Source of the DNA: Azonexus hydrophilus
GTDB taxonomy: Bacteria > Pseudomonadota > Gammaproteobacteria > Burkholderiales > Rhodocyclaceae
Direction: 5' to 3'
Assembly: GCF_905120355.1 (NCBI RefSeq)
Contig: NZ_CAJHOB010000006.1
Location: 62,001 to 126,000, forward strand
Length of the DNA stretch: 64,000 nucleotides
Under the pieces are notes generated by a model, which was given only the letters and a program-made list of their open reading frames with translations, did not search any database and had not been told where the DNA came from. Positions 8,443-16,183 of this stretch are shown here, one piece after another. Position 1 is the first letter of the stretch. Each line of letters begins with the position of its first letter. Position numbers and translations under genes: made by a program.

Positions 8443-8459
8443 ATCAAGAGTTGTGCCAA
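8443..8459 (-). promoter_or_regulatory. Weak sigma-54-like element upstream of the Rieske gene
   Basis: On the minus strand the bases read TTGGCAC, five bases, TTGAT. This matches the -24 element exactly, but the -12 element has GA where GC is expected. It lies about 60 bases before the Rieske start. Treat as a candidate only. Confidence 0.25.
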
Positions 8460-8586
8460 GTTTTTTATTTGCTAATTCTGTGATTTGAAAGGTTTTTATG
8501 GCGTGTTGCCTGTTCCGTGGTGGCTTGCTTGCCTTTTTGTGTGACACAAACGTCAGTCGCGTCATTATTGGCAAAAAATTTCCATG

Positions 8587-8609
8587 AAAAAGGCAGACCG
8601 CAGCCTGCC
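8587..8609 (-). terminator. Intrinsic terminator after the b-type cytochrome gene
   Basis: On the minus strand GGCAG and CTGCC pair around a short loop and are followed by TTTTT. It sits 24-46 bases downstream of the cytochrome b stop and separates that gene from the Rieske operon. Confidence 0.55.
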
Positions 8610-8632
8610 CGGGGAAGTGGGATTGCAGTCAA

Positions 8633-9250
8633 TCAGTGTTTGCTGTTTTCTTCGATTTCCTCCCAGCCGGTAATCATCGCCTTGATGTGCGCGAAGACGG
8701 TGTGGCCGGTGGTGGTGAGGTAGACGTGCACGAAAAAGAAGGCAGTGATGAGAAATGCGCCCAGGGTATGGGTTACGGCCACCCACTCCAGACTCAGGTA
8801 TTTGTCCAGCCCGAAATTTCCCCATTCGGCATAAAACAGGTAGAGCAGGCCAGAGCCCCAGATCAGCGGTGAGATCACCGCCAGCAACGCGAGGTAGGTC
8901 AGGCGTTGCAGCGGATTGTGTTTCTGGGCAGCAGTTTTGTGGTAGGGCGAATGTTCCCCCTTGAATATTCCGTAAGCGTAAAAACGGATCATGGCCGGGA
9001 TGTTCTGCAGTGAAGGCAGGTATTGCCGCCATTCGCCGGTGGTGAATTGCCAGAAAATGGTGAAGGCCCAGATGACGAGCAGGGTCCACGCGGCCAGACT
9101 GTGCCAGTGCACCGCCTGGCCGAAACCGAGCAGGTGATAACTGCCGTGTACTTCAAAACCGGTAACCATCATGGCGATGATGAGCAGGGCTTGTGACCAG
9201 TGCCAGAAACGCTCGTAGCGCTTGTAGATGTAGATGCGTTCGGCGCTCAT
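8633..9250 (-). CDS. Membrane b-type cytochrome (b561/Ni-hydrogenase cytochrome b-like)
   Basis: 205 residues. ATG at 9250 is preceded by AAGGAG and overlaps the octaheme gene stop by 4 bases; the longer reading frame upstream is rejected. Four membrane helices are visible (about 18-38, 55-75, 118-138, 155-178). Candidate haem ligand histidines lie in RFWHWSQ, AVHWHS and VTHTLGAF/FVHVYL. The family usually exchanges electrons between quinones and a periplasmic redox partner. Translational coupling to the octaheme cytochrome strongly suggests it is that protein's membrane quinone module. Confidence 0.87.
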   Translation of the reverse strand: MSAERIYIYKRYERFWHWSQALLIIAMMVTGFEVHGSYHLLGFGQAVHWHSLAAWTLLVIWAFTIFWQFTTGEWRQYLPSLQNIPAMIRFYAYGIFKGEHSPYHKTAAQKHNPLQRLTYLALLAVISPLIWGSGLLYLFYAEWGNFGLDKYLSLEWVAVTHTLGAFLITAFFFVHVYLTTTGHTVFAHIKAMITGWEEIEENSKH

Positions 9251-10884
9251 TGTGCATTCTCCTTGCGGCGGCGGGTCAGGATGCGGATCAGTCCATGCAC
9301 GGTACTGCCGCCGATGGCGCCGACGATGGCGAGGGTGCCGAACAGATCGACCCAGCGATTGCGGTCGCGCCCGGGTAAGTACAGGTCGGTAATGGCTGCC
9401 AGGCGCCCTTGTTCGCCACGCATGTGGCACTCGGCGCAGGGAACGGCTTTTTCCTTGGGGGCAACCATGTGGGTGATGAACCAGTTCATGCGTGTTTCAA
9501 TGAAGCCGAACTTGCCACTGTAGGGCAGACCGGCATAATCCATACCAGCCTGAATCGACTTGGAGAAATCGTAGTTTTTCCACAACGACGTATCGTCGTC
9601 ACCGTATACGTGATTGACCACCAGGGTTTTGTTTTCTGTGTCGTAGGCCTGTTTGCCCAGCATTACCTTGAACGGCCAGATGCGGGCGTTGGGGTCTTGG
9701 GCCGAACCTTCTACCCGGTTGAGCTCGAGGACTTTGGTGTCGTCAATCCGGTCGGTAAAAGTGAGTTGATGTACGACGCCGTTGTACCACTTGTATTCCG
9801 GACGCACGTTTTCACCATAGGCAAAATCGCCTTTGGCAGCCGAATATTTCAGGTGGCCGTGGTCATCCTTGATGAACAGGGGCTTGCCGTTGGCATCCCT
9901 CTTGCCGGCGGTAGACCAGTCCCACAGGGTTTTTGTGGCGACACCTCCACGGGCAAATGCGGGAATGTGACAGGTCTGACAGGCGAGCTTGCCTGTGTGC
10001 ATGTTCAGCCTGGCTTGCTGGTGGGGCGAGCTGCTATGGCAGGATTCGCAGGTTGCCTGGTTGTGATCGTTCCGGGGCAGGTCGAGACCGTGCGGATCTT
10101 TGGCCGTTGCTGCATAGCGGCTGCCGGATGGCTGGTGGCTGTTGAACGTATGGCAATCAGAACAGACCATGTTGGCACCGTCTTTGGCCATGTGTACATC
10201 AAGTTCTTTCGGCGGGTTCTTCAAGGATGAATCGAGGTCGCCGTGCTTTACGGCATCTCCACCACCGCCGTTGAAGTGGCAGTTGCCGCAGTTGCTACGC
10301 CCTGATGGGCCGACATGCTGGGCAATATTGGTCAGATCGGGGGCCTTGAAGGATTTCGCGCCAGGCGGTCCTTCCATCGGCTCAAAACTGTCGATATCCT
10401 CGTACAGTGGATGGCCGGCGTTGGTGCTGAATTTCCGGTAAGTGCCAGTAGTGTCGTGGCAGGCCAGACAGTCGACATTTTCCTGGTTGCTGAAATCGAA
10501 GTTCTTGTCTGTCCAGCCGTAACCCGCGTGACAACTGGTGCAGCGGCTTTCGTTGGAAAGAATGGAGCCGCAGAAATTATTGGCGACCAGTTTTTTGCCC
10601 AGGGTTTTGTCAATGGTTGGATTCTTTGCTTCCCAGGTCCAGTGAATGCTTTTCATCACCTGGTGACCCGCTGTGTTGTGGCAACTCAGACAGGCTTTGG
10701 TGACTTCGGGGCCATTCTTGAAGGGACCTTTGAGCGCCTCCAGCGTACCGTGGTCAGTGGTGGCTTCGCGCTCGCTGTGAGCCGCTTTTCCTGCCTGCGG
10801 CACAGAGGGAATGTCTCTGGCATGGGTTGCAAGGGGGGCTAATGCCAGGCACAGCACTGCCGCCATCGCTACATGAATATTCAT
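9247..10884 (-). CDS. Octaheme c-type cytochrome, tetrathionate reductase (OTR) family, with C-terminal anchor
   Basis: 545 residues with a signal peptide (about 1-22). Eight CxxCH motifs are present: CLSCH, CTSCH, CLACH, CGNCH, CSDCH, CESCH, CQTCH and CAECH. Their order and the intervening segments (KSIHWTWEAKNP, NNFCGS) match the octaheme cytochromes related to Shewanella OTR, which reduce tetrathionate, nitrite or hydroxylamine in vitro. Near the C-terminus a hydrophobic segment (about 512-533) followed by RRRK suggests a membrane anchor, which soluble OTR lacks. It forms an operon with the b-type cytochrome and has an FNR-like box upstream. Physiological substrate unknown. Confidence 0.92.
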   Translation of the reverse strand: MNIHVAMAAVLCLALAPLATHARDIPSVPQAGKAAHSEREATTDHGTLEALKGPFKNGPEVTKACLSCHNTAGHQVMKSIHWTWEAKNPTIDKTLGKKLVANNFCGSILSNESRCTSCHAGYGWTDKNFDFSNQENVDCLACHDTTGTYRKFSTNAGHPLYEDIDSFEPMEGPPGAKSFKAPDLTNIAQHVGPSGRSNCGNCHFNGGGGDAVKHGDLDSSLKNPPKELDVHMAKDGANMVCSDCHTFNSHQPSGSRYAATAKDPHGLDLPRNDHNQATCESCHSSSPHQQARLNMHTGKLACQTCHIPAFARGGVATKTLWDWSTAGKRDANGKPLFIKDDHGHLKYSAAKGDFAYGENVRPEYKWYNGVVHQLTFTDRIDDTKVLELNRVEGSAQDPNARIWPFKVMLGKQAYDTENKTLVVNHVYGDDDTSLWKNYDFSKSIQAGMDYAGLPYSGKFGFIETRMNWFITHMVAPKEKAVPCAECHMRGEQGRLAAITDLYLPGRDRNRWVDLFGTLAIVGAIGGSTVHGLIRILTRRRKENAQ

Positions 10885-10961
10885 GTCGTCTCCGGTGTGT
10901 GGCTGCGGCGTCCAGTTTCCCCAAACCGGAGTAGCCGCTATCGCAGGCTTGTTTGTTGCGA

Positions 10962-11002
10962 ATTATAAGTGCTTGATGATTTTCTGCAATGATTTGTATC
11001 AA
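10962..11002 (-). promoter_or_regulatory. Class II FNR/ANR-type promoter of the octaheme operon
   Basis: On the minus strand TTGAT-ACAA-ATCAT (10989-11002) matches the FNR box TTGAT-N4-ATCAA except for the last base. A perfect TATAAT (10962-10967) lies 21 bases further on, placing the box centre about 41 bases before the likely start site, the class II activator position. This predicts oxygen-limited expression of the octaheme/cytochrome b genes. Confidence 0.65.
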
Positions 11003-11084
11003 TTCGTTGTTACCCTTGAAAAATATGGAATGCGGCCGTAAATGATGTCGTGCGCGGCGTGCGCAGGAGTCTGGGAGTTGTTCC

Positions 11085-11318
11085 ATGAACGTCGTTTACA
11101 ACAGTGAGCATTTTTCAGTTCTGGCCTATCCGGTGTGCCAGGGGTTCGAACTGGTGGATAAAACCAGTGGCCGGATGCTGTTCCTGCACGGTATCGAAGC
11201 CAATTGTTTTGAGGCAGCGATCAACCAGATCCCCGCCGGGCGGCGCGATATCGAGACCATTGATGAATTCCTCGATGATTACTGCAGCGGCAGTGCAGCA
11301 CCGATCTACCTGCATTGA
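11085..11318 (+). CDS. DUF3567 family protein
   Basis: 77 residues. It matches the betaproteobacterial DUF3567 family: the start MNVVYNSEHFSVL, then GFELVDKTSGRMLFLHG, then IDEFLDDYC near the end. Family members are small soluble proteins of unknown function found mostly in Burkholderiales and Rhodocyclales. It is the first of two small genes before the terminator at 11599, and is divergent from the octaheme operon. Confidence 0.85.
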   Translation: MNVVYNSEHFSVLAYPVCQGFELVDKTSGRMLFLHGIEANCFEAAINQIPAGRRDIETIDEFLDDYCSGSAAPIYLH

Positions 11319-11365
11319 CGTGCTAGAATCGCAGCCATTATTTTTTGCTGGATAGCGAGGAAGAA

Positions 11366-11575
11366 ATGGGTGTCGTCGATAGTGGCTACGTGTCCGATCA
11401 CACGCGCTGGATGAATGAGCAGCTGGAAAAAAATCCGTCCTGGGTCGCCAGTCAGAAGGAAGGCCGCGCCCTGTGGTGGGACAAGCAGCAGGATACCGAT
11501 ACCACGGCGCGTAATAATGCGTCGAAGGTGCCCCAGAAGCCTTACCCTTACGACGTGAATTTCTTCGGCGAGTAA
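11366..11575 (+). CDS. DUF3460 family protein
   Basis: 69 residues from ATG 11366, with GCGAGGAAG just upstream. YVSDHTRWMNEQLEKNP and KEGRALWWDK are the DUF3460 signature, again a betaproteobacterial family without a known function. It lies 47 bases after DUF3567. The last codons (FFGE, stop) are followed at once by a near-copy, TTCGGCGAAGTAA, which looks like a small local duplication at the edge of the 80-bp repeat. Confidence 0.85.
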   Translation: MGVVDSGYVSDHTRWMNEQLEKNPSWVASQKEGRALWWDKQQDTDTTARNNASKVPQKPYPYDVNFFGE

Positions 11576-11578
11576 TTC

Positions 11579-11658
11579 GGCGAAGTAAGTTCGAGCAGAA
11601 AAAAACCGGCGCTAGCGCCGGTTTTTTGTTGTCGCGAAGAACGCATCAGCCTGTCAGC
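11579..11658. repeat. 80-bp direct repeat, left copy (terminator plus 3' remnant)
   Basis: About 78 of 81 aligned positions match 12852-12932: two substitutions and one indel. The copy contains the ACCGGCGC/GCGCCGGT terminator and, at its right end, bases corresponding to the last codons and stop of the acyl-CoA synthetase/acetyltransferase gene, which is intact only at the right copy. This copy is therefore probably derived from the right one, and the two bracket the nitronate monooxygenase-like gene. Confidence 0.9.
11599..11627 (+). terminator. Intrinsic terminator after DUF3460
   Basis: A run of A, the self-complementary stem ACCGGCGCTAGCGCCGGT, then TTTTTT. The flanking A and T runs make it work in both directions. 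Part of the 80-bp repeat. Confidence 0.88.
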
Positions 11659-11734
11659 TGCGTCCATTCCGCAGCTTGGACTGGTTTTTCATCTTTCTGC
11701 ATAATCGGACCTGTTACGATAGGAGCTCGACCGA

Positions 11735-12778
11735 ATGTCACTATGCGAAATGCTCGGAATAAAACTTCCGATCCTGCAATCACCGATGGCCGGCGTCCAG
11801 GGGCCGCGTCTGGCCGCCGCCGTCAGTGGTGCCGGAGGACTCGGCGCCATACCTGCCGCGGCCTATTCGCCCGAAACCCTGAGCAAGGCGCTGATGGAGT
11901 TGCAGGCACAGAGCACTCAGCCCTACAACCTCAATTTCTTCTGCCACTCTCCTCCACAGGAAGATATTGGACCGGACTCGGCTTGGTTCAGGCAGCTGCA
12001 ACCGGAATACCGTCAGTGGGGCATTGATCCGGCGCATATCCCAACACCTTCGGGATACCTCCCTTTCAATCAGACTCTGGCCGAAGTGCTGGACGCCTTT
12101 CGTCCTGCCGTGGTCAGTTTTCACTTTGGCCTGCCGGCGCCTGAGCTATTGGCCCGGGTCAAGGCGCTCGGATGCAAGGTGTTGTCCTCGGCTACCACCC
12201 TGGAGGAAGCCGTGTGGCTGGAGAAACAGGGTGTTGATGCCATCATCGCCCAGGGAGCGGAAGCCGGCGGGCATCGCGGTATGTTTCTGACCGATGACCT
12301 GACCACGCAGGTGGGTACTTTCGCGCTGCTGCCGCAAATCGTCGCGGCGGTGCGTGTGCCGGTCATTGCTGCCGGAGGCATTGCTGATGCGCGCACTGTC
12401 CGTGCCGCGCTTGCTCTGGGAGCGTCCGCTGTACAGGCAGGCACCGCCTATCTGCTATGTCCTGAAGCCGATACCCGCCCGTTGCACCGACAGGCGCTGC
12501 AAAGTCCGAGCCGGGTGCATACGGCCCTGACCAACGTGTTCAGTGGCCGCCCCGCGCGGGGTATTGTCAATCACGCCATCCGCCGCTGGGGACCGATCCA
12601 TCCGGATGCGCCGCCCTTTCCTCTGGGCGTGCCGTACATGGCTCCACTGCGCGCGGCGGCCGAGGCCCATGGCAGCAGCGACTATTCGCCGCTATGGTGC
12701 GGCCAGAACGCCAGCGGCTGCCGTGAAATCCCGGCGGCCGCGTTGACGCGCGAACTGGCCGGCCTTGCCCCGGTCTGA
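11735..12778 (+). CDS. Nitronate monooxygenase-family FMN oxidoreductase
   Basis: 347 residues, with AGGAG at 11721-11725. TIM-barrel FMN protein of the nitronate monooxygenase/2-nitropropane dioxygenase family: QSPMAGVQGP near residue 15 binds FMN, GLGAIPAA is the next phosphate-contact loop, and AQGAEAGGHRG (about 178) holds the conserved His of class I enzymes. VPVIAAGGIADARTV and LGASAVQAGTAYL complete the barrel. It probably oxidises alkyl nitronates or serves as an NAD(P)H quinone reductase. It has its own promoter region and is bracketed by the two copies of the 80-bp repeat, which suggests it was inserted between DUF3460 and the neighbouring minus-strand gene. Confidence 0.87.
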   Translation: MSLCEMLGIKLPILQSPMAGVQGPRLAAAVSGAGGLGAIPAAAYSPETLSKALMELQAQSTQPYNLNFFCHSPPQEDIGPDSAWFRQLQPEYRQWGIDPAHIPTPSGYLPFNQTLAEVLDAFRPAVVSFHFGLPAPELLARVKALGCKVLSSATTLEEAVWLEKQGVDAIIAQGAEAGGHRGMFLTDDLTTQVGTFALLPQIVAAVRVPVIAAGGIADARTVRAALALGASAVQAGTAYLLCPEADTRPLHRQALQSPSRVHTALTNVFSGRPARGIVNHAIRRWGPIHPDAPPFPLGVPYMAPLRAAAEAHGSSDYSPLWCGQNASGCREIPAAALTRELAGLAPV

Positions 12779-12851
12779 GGGCAGGGGGAGGCAGATTTGG
12801 AAACGGGCCGATCAGAGCTTCAAACTAGTTGATATCCTTTTTGACCCTCTT

Positions 12852-12932
12852 GGCGAAATAAGTTCGCAGCAGAAAAAAACCGGCGCTAGCACCGGTTTTT
12901 TGTTGTCGCGAAGAACGCATCAGCCTGTCAGC
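12852..12932. repeat. 80-bp direct repeat, right copy (terminator plus acetyltransferase 3' end)
   Basis: Partner of 11579-11658. It contains a slightly imperfect version of the same terminator and the last codons of the minus-strand acyl-CoA synthetase/acetyltransferase gene (stop at 12920-12922), so this is probably the original location. Confidence 0.9.
12873..12901. terminator. Bidirectional terminator between convergent genes
   Basis: A run of A, ACCGG-CGCTAGCA-CCGGT, then a run of T. It serves the plus-strand nitronate monooxygenase gene and the convergent minus-strand gene ending at 12920. Confidence 0.8.
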
Positions 12933-15616
12933 GGCTTGACTACACGCTTTACCGCGGTGTCGTCAGGGTGCGGATGAATGGAGAAGCCGAGACTGGTCAT
13001 CAGGCGGAACATCTTGCTGTTGGTTGACAGCACGTCACCTACCACGGCGCGATAGCCTTTGGTGCGGGCGCAGTCGATGATGGCCGTCATCAAGCGGCGG
13101 CCAACACCGCATTTCTGCCAGTCGTCACCGACGGCGAGGGCGAATTCCACGGATTCTCCATCCGGGTTGAGAACGTAGCGGGCGACGCCGATCTGTTCGT
13201 CCTTGCCGGTTTCTTCATTTTGAATGGTGGCGATCATCGCCATTTCGCGGTCGTAGTCAATCTGCGTGAAGCGGACCAGCATGGTCTGCGTCAGCTCGCG
13301 CAGCGTATCCATGAAGCGGTAGTAGCGGGATTCGTCGGACATGCTCTTGACGAATTCCTGCTCCATTTCAGCGTCTTCCGGGCGGATCGGACGAATGATG
13401 ACCTGCTTGCCGTCGTTCATTGTCCATTCCTGGATCAGATGCACCGGGTAGGGGTAGATCGCCATATGCGAGTAGCGGTCGCCAGACGTATTGGTGGCGT
13501 GGTCAATGACGATGCGTGCATCAGCAGCGATGGCGCCATGCTCGTCGACGATCAGCGGATTGAGGTCCATTTCAACAATCCACGGCAACTCGCAGACCAT
13601 TTCGGAGATGCACAGGAGAACTTCCTTCAGTGCGTCACGATCCACGGGCGGCAGGTTGCGGAACTGATCGAGTATTTTCGACGTGCGGGTCGATTCGATC
13701 AGGTCCTTGGCCAGGAATTTGTTGAGCGGCGGCAAGGCGACCGAGCGGTCGGAGAAGATTTCGTTGTCGAAACCGCCGGCACCGAAAGTGATGACCGGCC
13801 CGAAGATTGGATCGCGCAAGACGCCGATCATGATTTCGCGGCCGTGCGGGCGGGACAGGAAGGGTTCGATCGAGACGCCGTTGATCTTGGCTTCCGGATG
13901 GCGCTTTTGCACGGTGTCCACGATGTCGTGGTAGGCATTGCGGACAGCCGGGGCATTGAGGATGTTCAGGCGGACGCCGCCGGCATCCGATTTGTGGCGC
14001 AGATCGGGGGAGTCCACCTTCATGGCCACCGGGAAACCGATCTGTTCCGCCAGCAGCAAGGCTTCGGTGGCGGTGCGGGCGACCATGGTCTGGGCAACTG
14101 GCACCTTGAAGGCGCGCAGGATGGCCTTTGATTCCATTTCCGACAGCACCTTGCGCCGCTCGGCGAGCAGGGCCTCGATCAGCATCTTGGCCCCTTCGGT
14201 TTCGGGGCGGCCATGCTGGCGGGTGGGTTCCGGCGTCTGCAGCAACAATTTCTGGTTACGGTAATACTTGGAAATGTGATGGAACAGTTCGATGGCGGTT
14301 TCCGGCATGCGGAAGGCTGGGATCCCCGAATCCTCGAGCAGTTTGCGCGCCTCAGCGACCTGTGCTTCACCCATCCAGCAGCAGATGACACGCCGGTTGA
14401 GCTTGTCGGAAATGCTGATGATGGCCTGGGCCACGCCCATGGGGTCGGTCATGGCTTGTGGTGACAGCATGACCAGGGTGCTGTCCACGTTGGGGTCCTG
14501 CGAAATGGCGAGCAGGGCGTCACGGTAGCGTTCCGGCGTGGCATCACCGCCAATGTCGATGGGATTATTGTGCGACCAATGGGGAGGCAGCACCTTGTTC
14601 AGGTTGCCGATGGTTTCGGTAGACAGGGCGGCGAGCGGAATGTCCAGATCTCCGGCACGGTCGGCGGCCATGGCGCCCGGGCCGCCACCGTTGGTGATGA
14701 TGGCCAGGCGGTCGCCTTGCGGCCGGAATTTGGAGGCCAGCGCTTTGGCGGCATAGAACAGTTGGCCAACGTTCTTAACACGGACGACGCCGGCGCGGCG
14801 GATGGCAGCATCGAACACGGTGTCGGAGACGGCACTCATCCCCGAGTGCACACGCGCCGCGTGCGAGCCAGCCTCATGTCGGCCGGCCTTGAGCAGGATG
14901 ATCGGCTTGATCCGTGCCGCCGAGCGCAGAGCGCTCATGAAGCGGCGGGCGTGGCGGATGCCTTCGACGTACATCAGGATGTAGTGGGTGCGACTGTCGT
15001 AGATCAGGTAGTCGAGGATTTCCCCGAAGTCGACATCGGCGGTCATGCCCAGCGAGATCACCGACGAGAAGCCGACCTGGTTGGCCTTGGCCCAGTCGAG
15101 CACGGCCGAGCACATCGCACCGGATTGCGAGACCAGAGCGAGATTGCCTGGATCGGCGGTGATCTTGGTGAAGGTGGCATTCAGGCCCAGTTCGGGGCGG
15201 ATGATGCCCAGGCAGTTGGGGCCGAGTACACGCACGCTGTAGGAGCGGGCGATTTCCATCACCTTGCGTTCCAGCGCGGCGCCAACGTGGCCACTTTCGG
15301 AAAAGCCGGCGGCGATGATGATGACGTTCTTGACGCCGCTGCGGCCGCACTGTTCGATGATCTGCGGCACCGTTTGCGGGCGGGTGGCGATCACCGCCAT
15401 TTCGACGCGGGCGCCGATTTCCTCGATCGATTTGTAGGCCGGCTGGCCCTGGATGGTCTCATGCTTGGGGTTGATGGCGTACAGACGCCCTTTGTAACCG
15501 GAGCTGAGGATGTTTTTGAAAATGATGTTGCCAACCGAATTTTCCCGATCCGAAGCACCGATGACGGCAACGGACTTGGGTTCGAATAGTGCGGTCAGGT
15601 AATGCTGTTCCAACAT
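12920..15616 (-). CDS. ADP-forming acyl-CoA synthetase / GNAT protein acetyltransferase (Pat/YfiQ-like)
   Basis: 898 residues in three parts: a CoA-binding Rossmann domain (about 1-130, VAVIGASDRENSVGN), a succinyl-CoA ligase-like and ATP-grasp region (about 130-690, with DSPDLRHKSDAGGVRLN and the GGFDNEIFSD segment), and a C-terminal GNAT domain (about 725-890, VGDDWQKCGVGRRLM as the acetyl-CoA loop). This is the architecture of YfiQ/PatZ lysine acetyltransferases, which modify metabolic enzymes such as acetyl-CoA synthetase. The conserved catalytic His of active ADP-forming synthetases is not obvious at GPNCLG...SQSGAM, so I favour the acetyltransferase role. It has its own promoter region near 15620-15690. 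Confidence 0.88.
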   Translation of the reverse strand: MLEQHYLTALFEPKSVAVIGASDRENSVGNIIFKNILSSGYKGRLYAINPKHETIQGQPAYKSIEEIGARVEMAVIATRPQTVPQIIEQCGRSGVKNVIIIAAGFSESGHVGAALERKVMEIARSYSVRVLGPNCLGIIRPELGLNATFTKITADPGNLALVSQSGAMCSAVLDWAKANQVGFSSVISLGMTADVDFGEILDYLIYDSRTHYILMYVEGIRHARRFMSALRSAARIKPIILLKAGRHEAGSHAARVHSGMSAVSDTVFDAAIRRAGVVRVKNVGQLFYAAKALASKFRPQGDRLAIITNGGGPGAMAADRAGDLDIPLAALSTETIGNLNKVLPPHWSHNNPIDIGGDATPERYRDALLAISQDPNVDSTLVMLSPQAMTDPMGVAQAIISISDKLNRRVICCWMGEAQVAEARKLLEDSGIPAFRMPETAIELFHHISKYYRNQKLLLQTPEPTRQHGRPETEGAKMLIEALLAERRKVLSEMESKAILRAFKVPVAQTMVARTATEALLLAEQIGFPVAMKVDSPDLRHKSDAGGVRLNILNAPAVRNAYHDIVDTVQKRHPEAKINGVSIEPFLSRPHGREIMIGVLRDPIFGPVITFGAGGFDNEIFSDRSVALPPLNKFLAKDLIESTRTSKILDQFRNLPPVDRDALKEVLLCISEMVCELPWIVEMDLNPLIVDEHGAIAADARIVIDHATNTSGDRYSHMAIYPYPVHLIQEWTMNDGKQVIIRPIRPEDAEMEQEFVKSMSDESRYYRFMDTLRELTQTMLVRFTQIDYDREMAMIATIQNEETGKDEQIGVARYVLNPDGESVEFALAVGDDWQKCGVGRRLMTAIIDCARTKGYRAVVGDVLSTNSKMFRLMTSLGFSIHPHPDDTAVKRVVKPLTG

Positions 15617-15691
15617 GAGACCCTCTCAACAAGCGGATGTGTCAGGAATTTTGGCGTGCGGAATTGTCGCATATCCGCACAGCGATCAGGG

Positions 15692-16099
15692 TTATGGTGT
15701 GAGGCTGCAATCAAGCAGGAAAGATTGCGACAACGCCCGATGCACCGGACATTTATTGGCAATTTCCAGCAGCCGTTGACGCTGCTCGGCGGTCAGGTCG
15801 CCATCCAGGGTGATGCTGCGCTGGATGCAGTCGCGTTTGACGCCATCGATCTCGACCTTGTGGTGTGAGAGTTCGACCGTGACCTGGCGCAGAGGTAATT
15901 CCTTGCGCTCGGCGTACATGCGCAAGGTCATCGAGGTGCAGGCACCCAGACCGGACATGATGAAATCGAAAGGGGCCGGGCCGGCATCAGCCCCTCCCAT
16001 GTCGACGGGTTCGTCGGCGAGATACTGATGCTTGCCGGCACGGATTTCCTGTTGATACCGGCCCTGGCCATTTTCCTTGACGGTGACTGTGCTCGACAT
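15692..16099 (-). CDS. OsmC/Ohr family peroxiredoxin-like protein
   Basis: 135 residues. ATG 16099 is chosen because GGAG lies 7 bases upstream; longer starts at 16111 and 16132 are possible. The two redox cysteines are in GLGACTSMTLRMYAERK and ANKCPVHRAL, the OsmC pattern, in which a Cys pair reduces organic peroxides. MGGADAGPAPFD corresponds to the conserved GxxxGPSP-type loop before the first cysteine. It lies 50 bases downstream of the AckA-PduL fusion on the same strand and may be cotranscribed. Confidence 0.88.
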   Translation of the reverse strand: MSSTVTVKENGQGRYQQEIRAGKHQYLADEPVDMGGADAGPAPFDFIMSGLGACTSMTLRMYAERKELPLRQVTVELSHHKVEIDGVKRDCIQRSITLDGDLTAEQRQRLLEIANKCPVHRALSQSFLLDCSLTP

Positions 16100-16183
16100 G
16101 ATGCGCTCCATGAATGAACCAGCAGGCATCATACCGGTTCTGCTTGCGCACGGTGTGTCCCGTCGCGGCGGTAACTGTTTCGG

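Noticed and set aside
11599-12901. The repeated ACCGGCGC palindromes as a mobile-element end
   Set aside because: They are transcription terminators with A and T flanks, and no transposase or target-site pattern is present; the larger repeat is explained better as a gene-end duplication.
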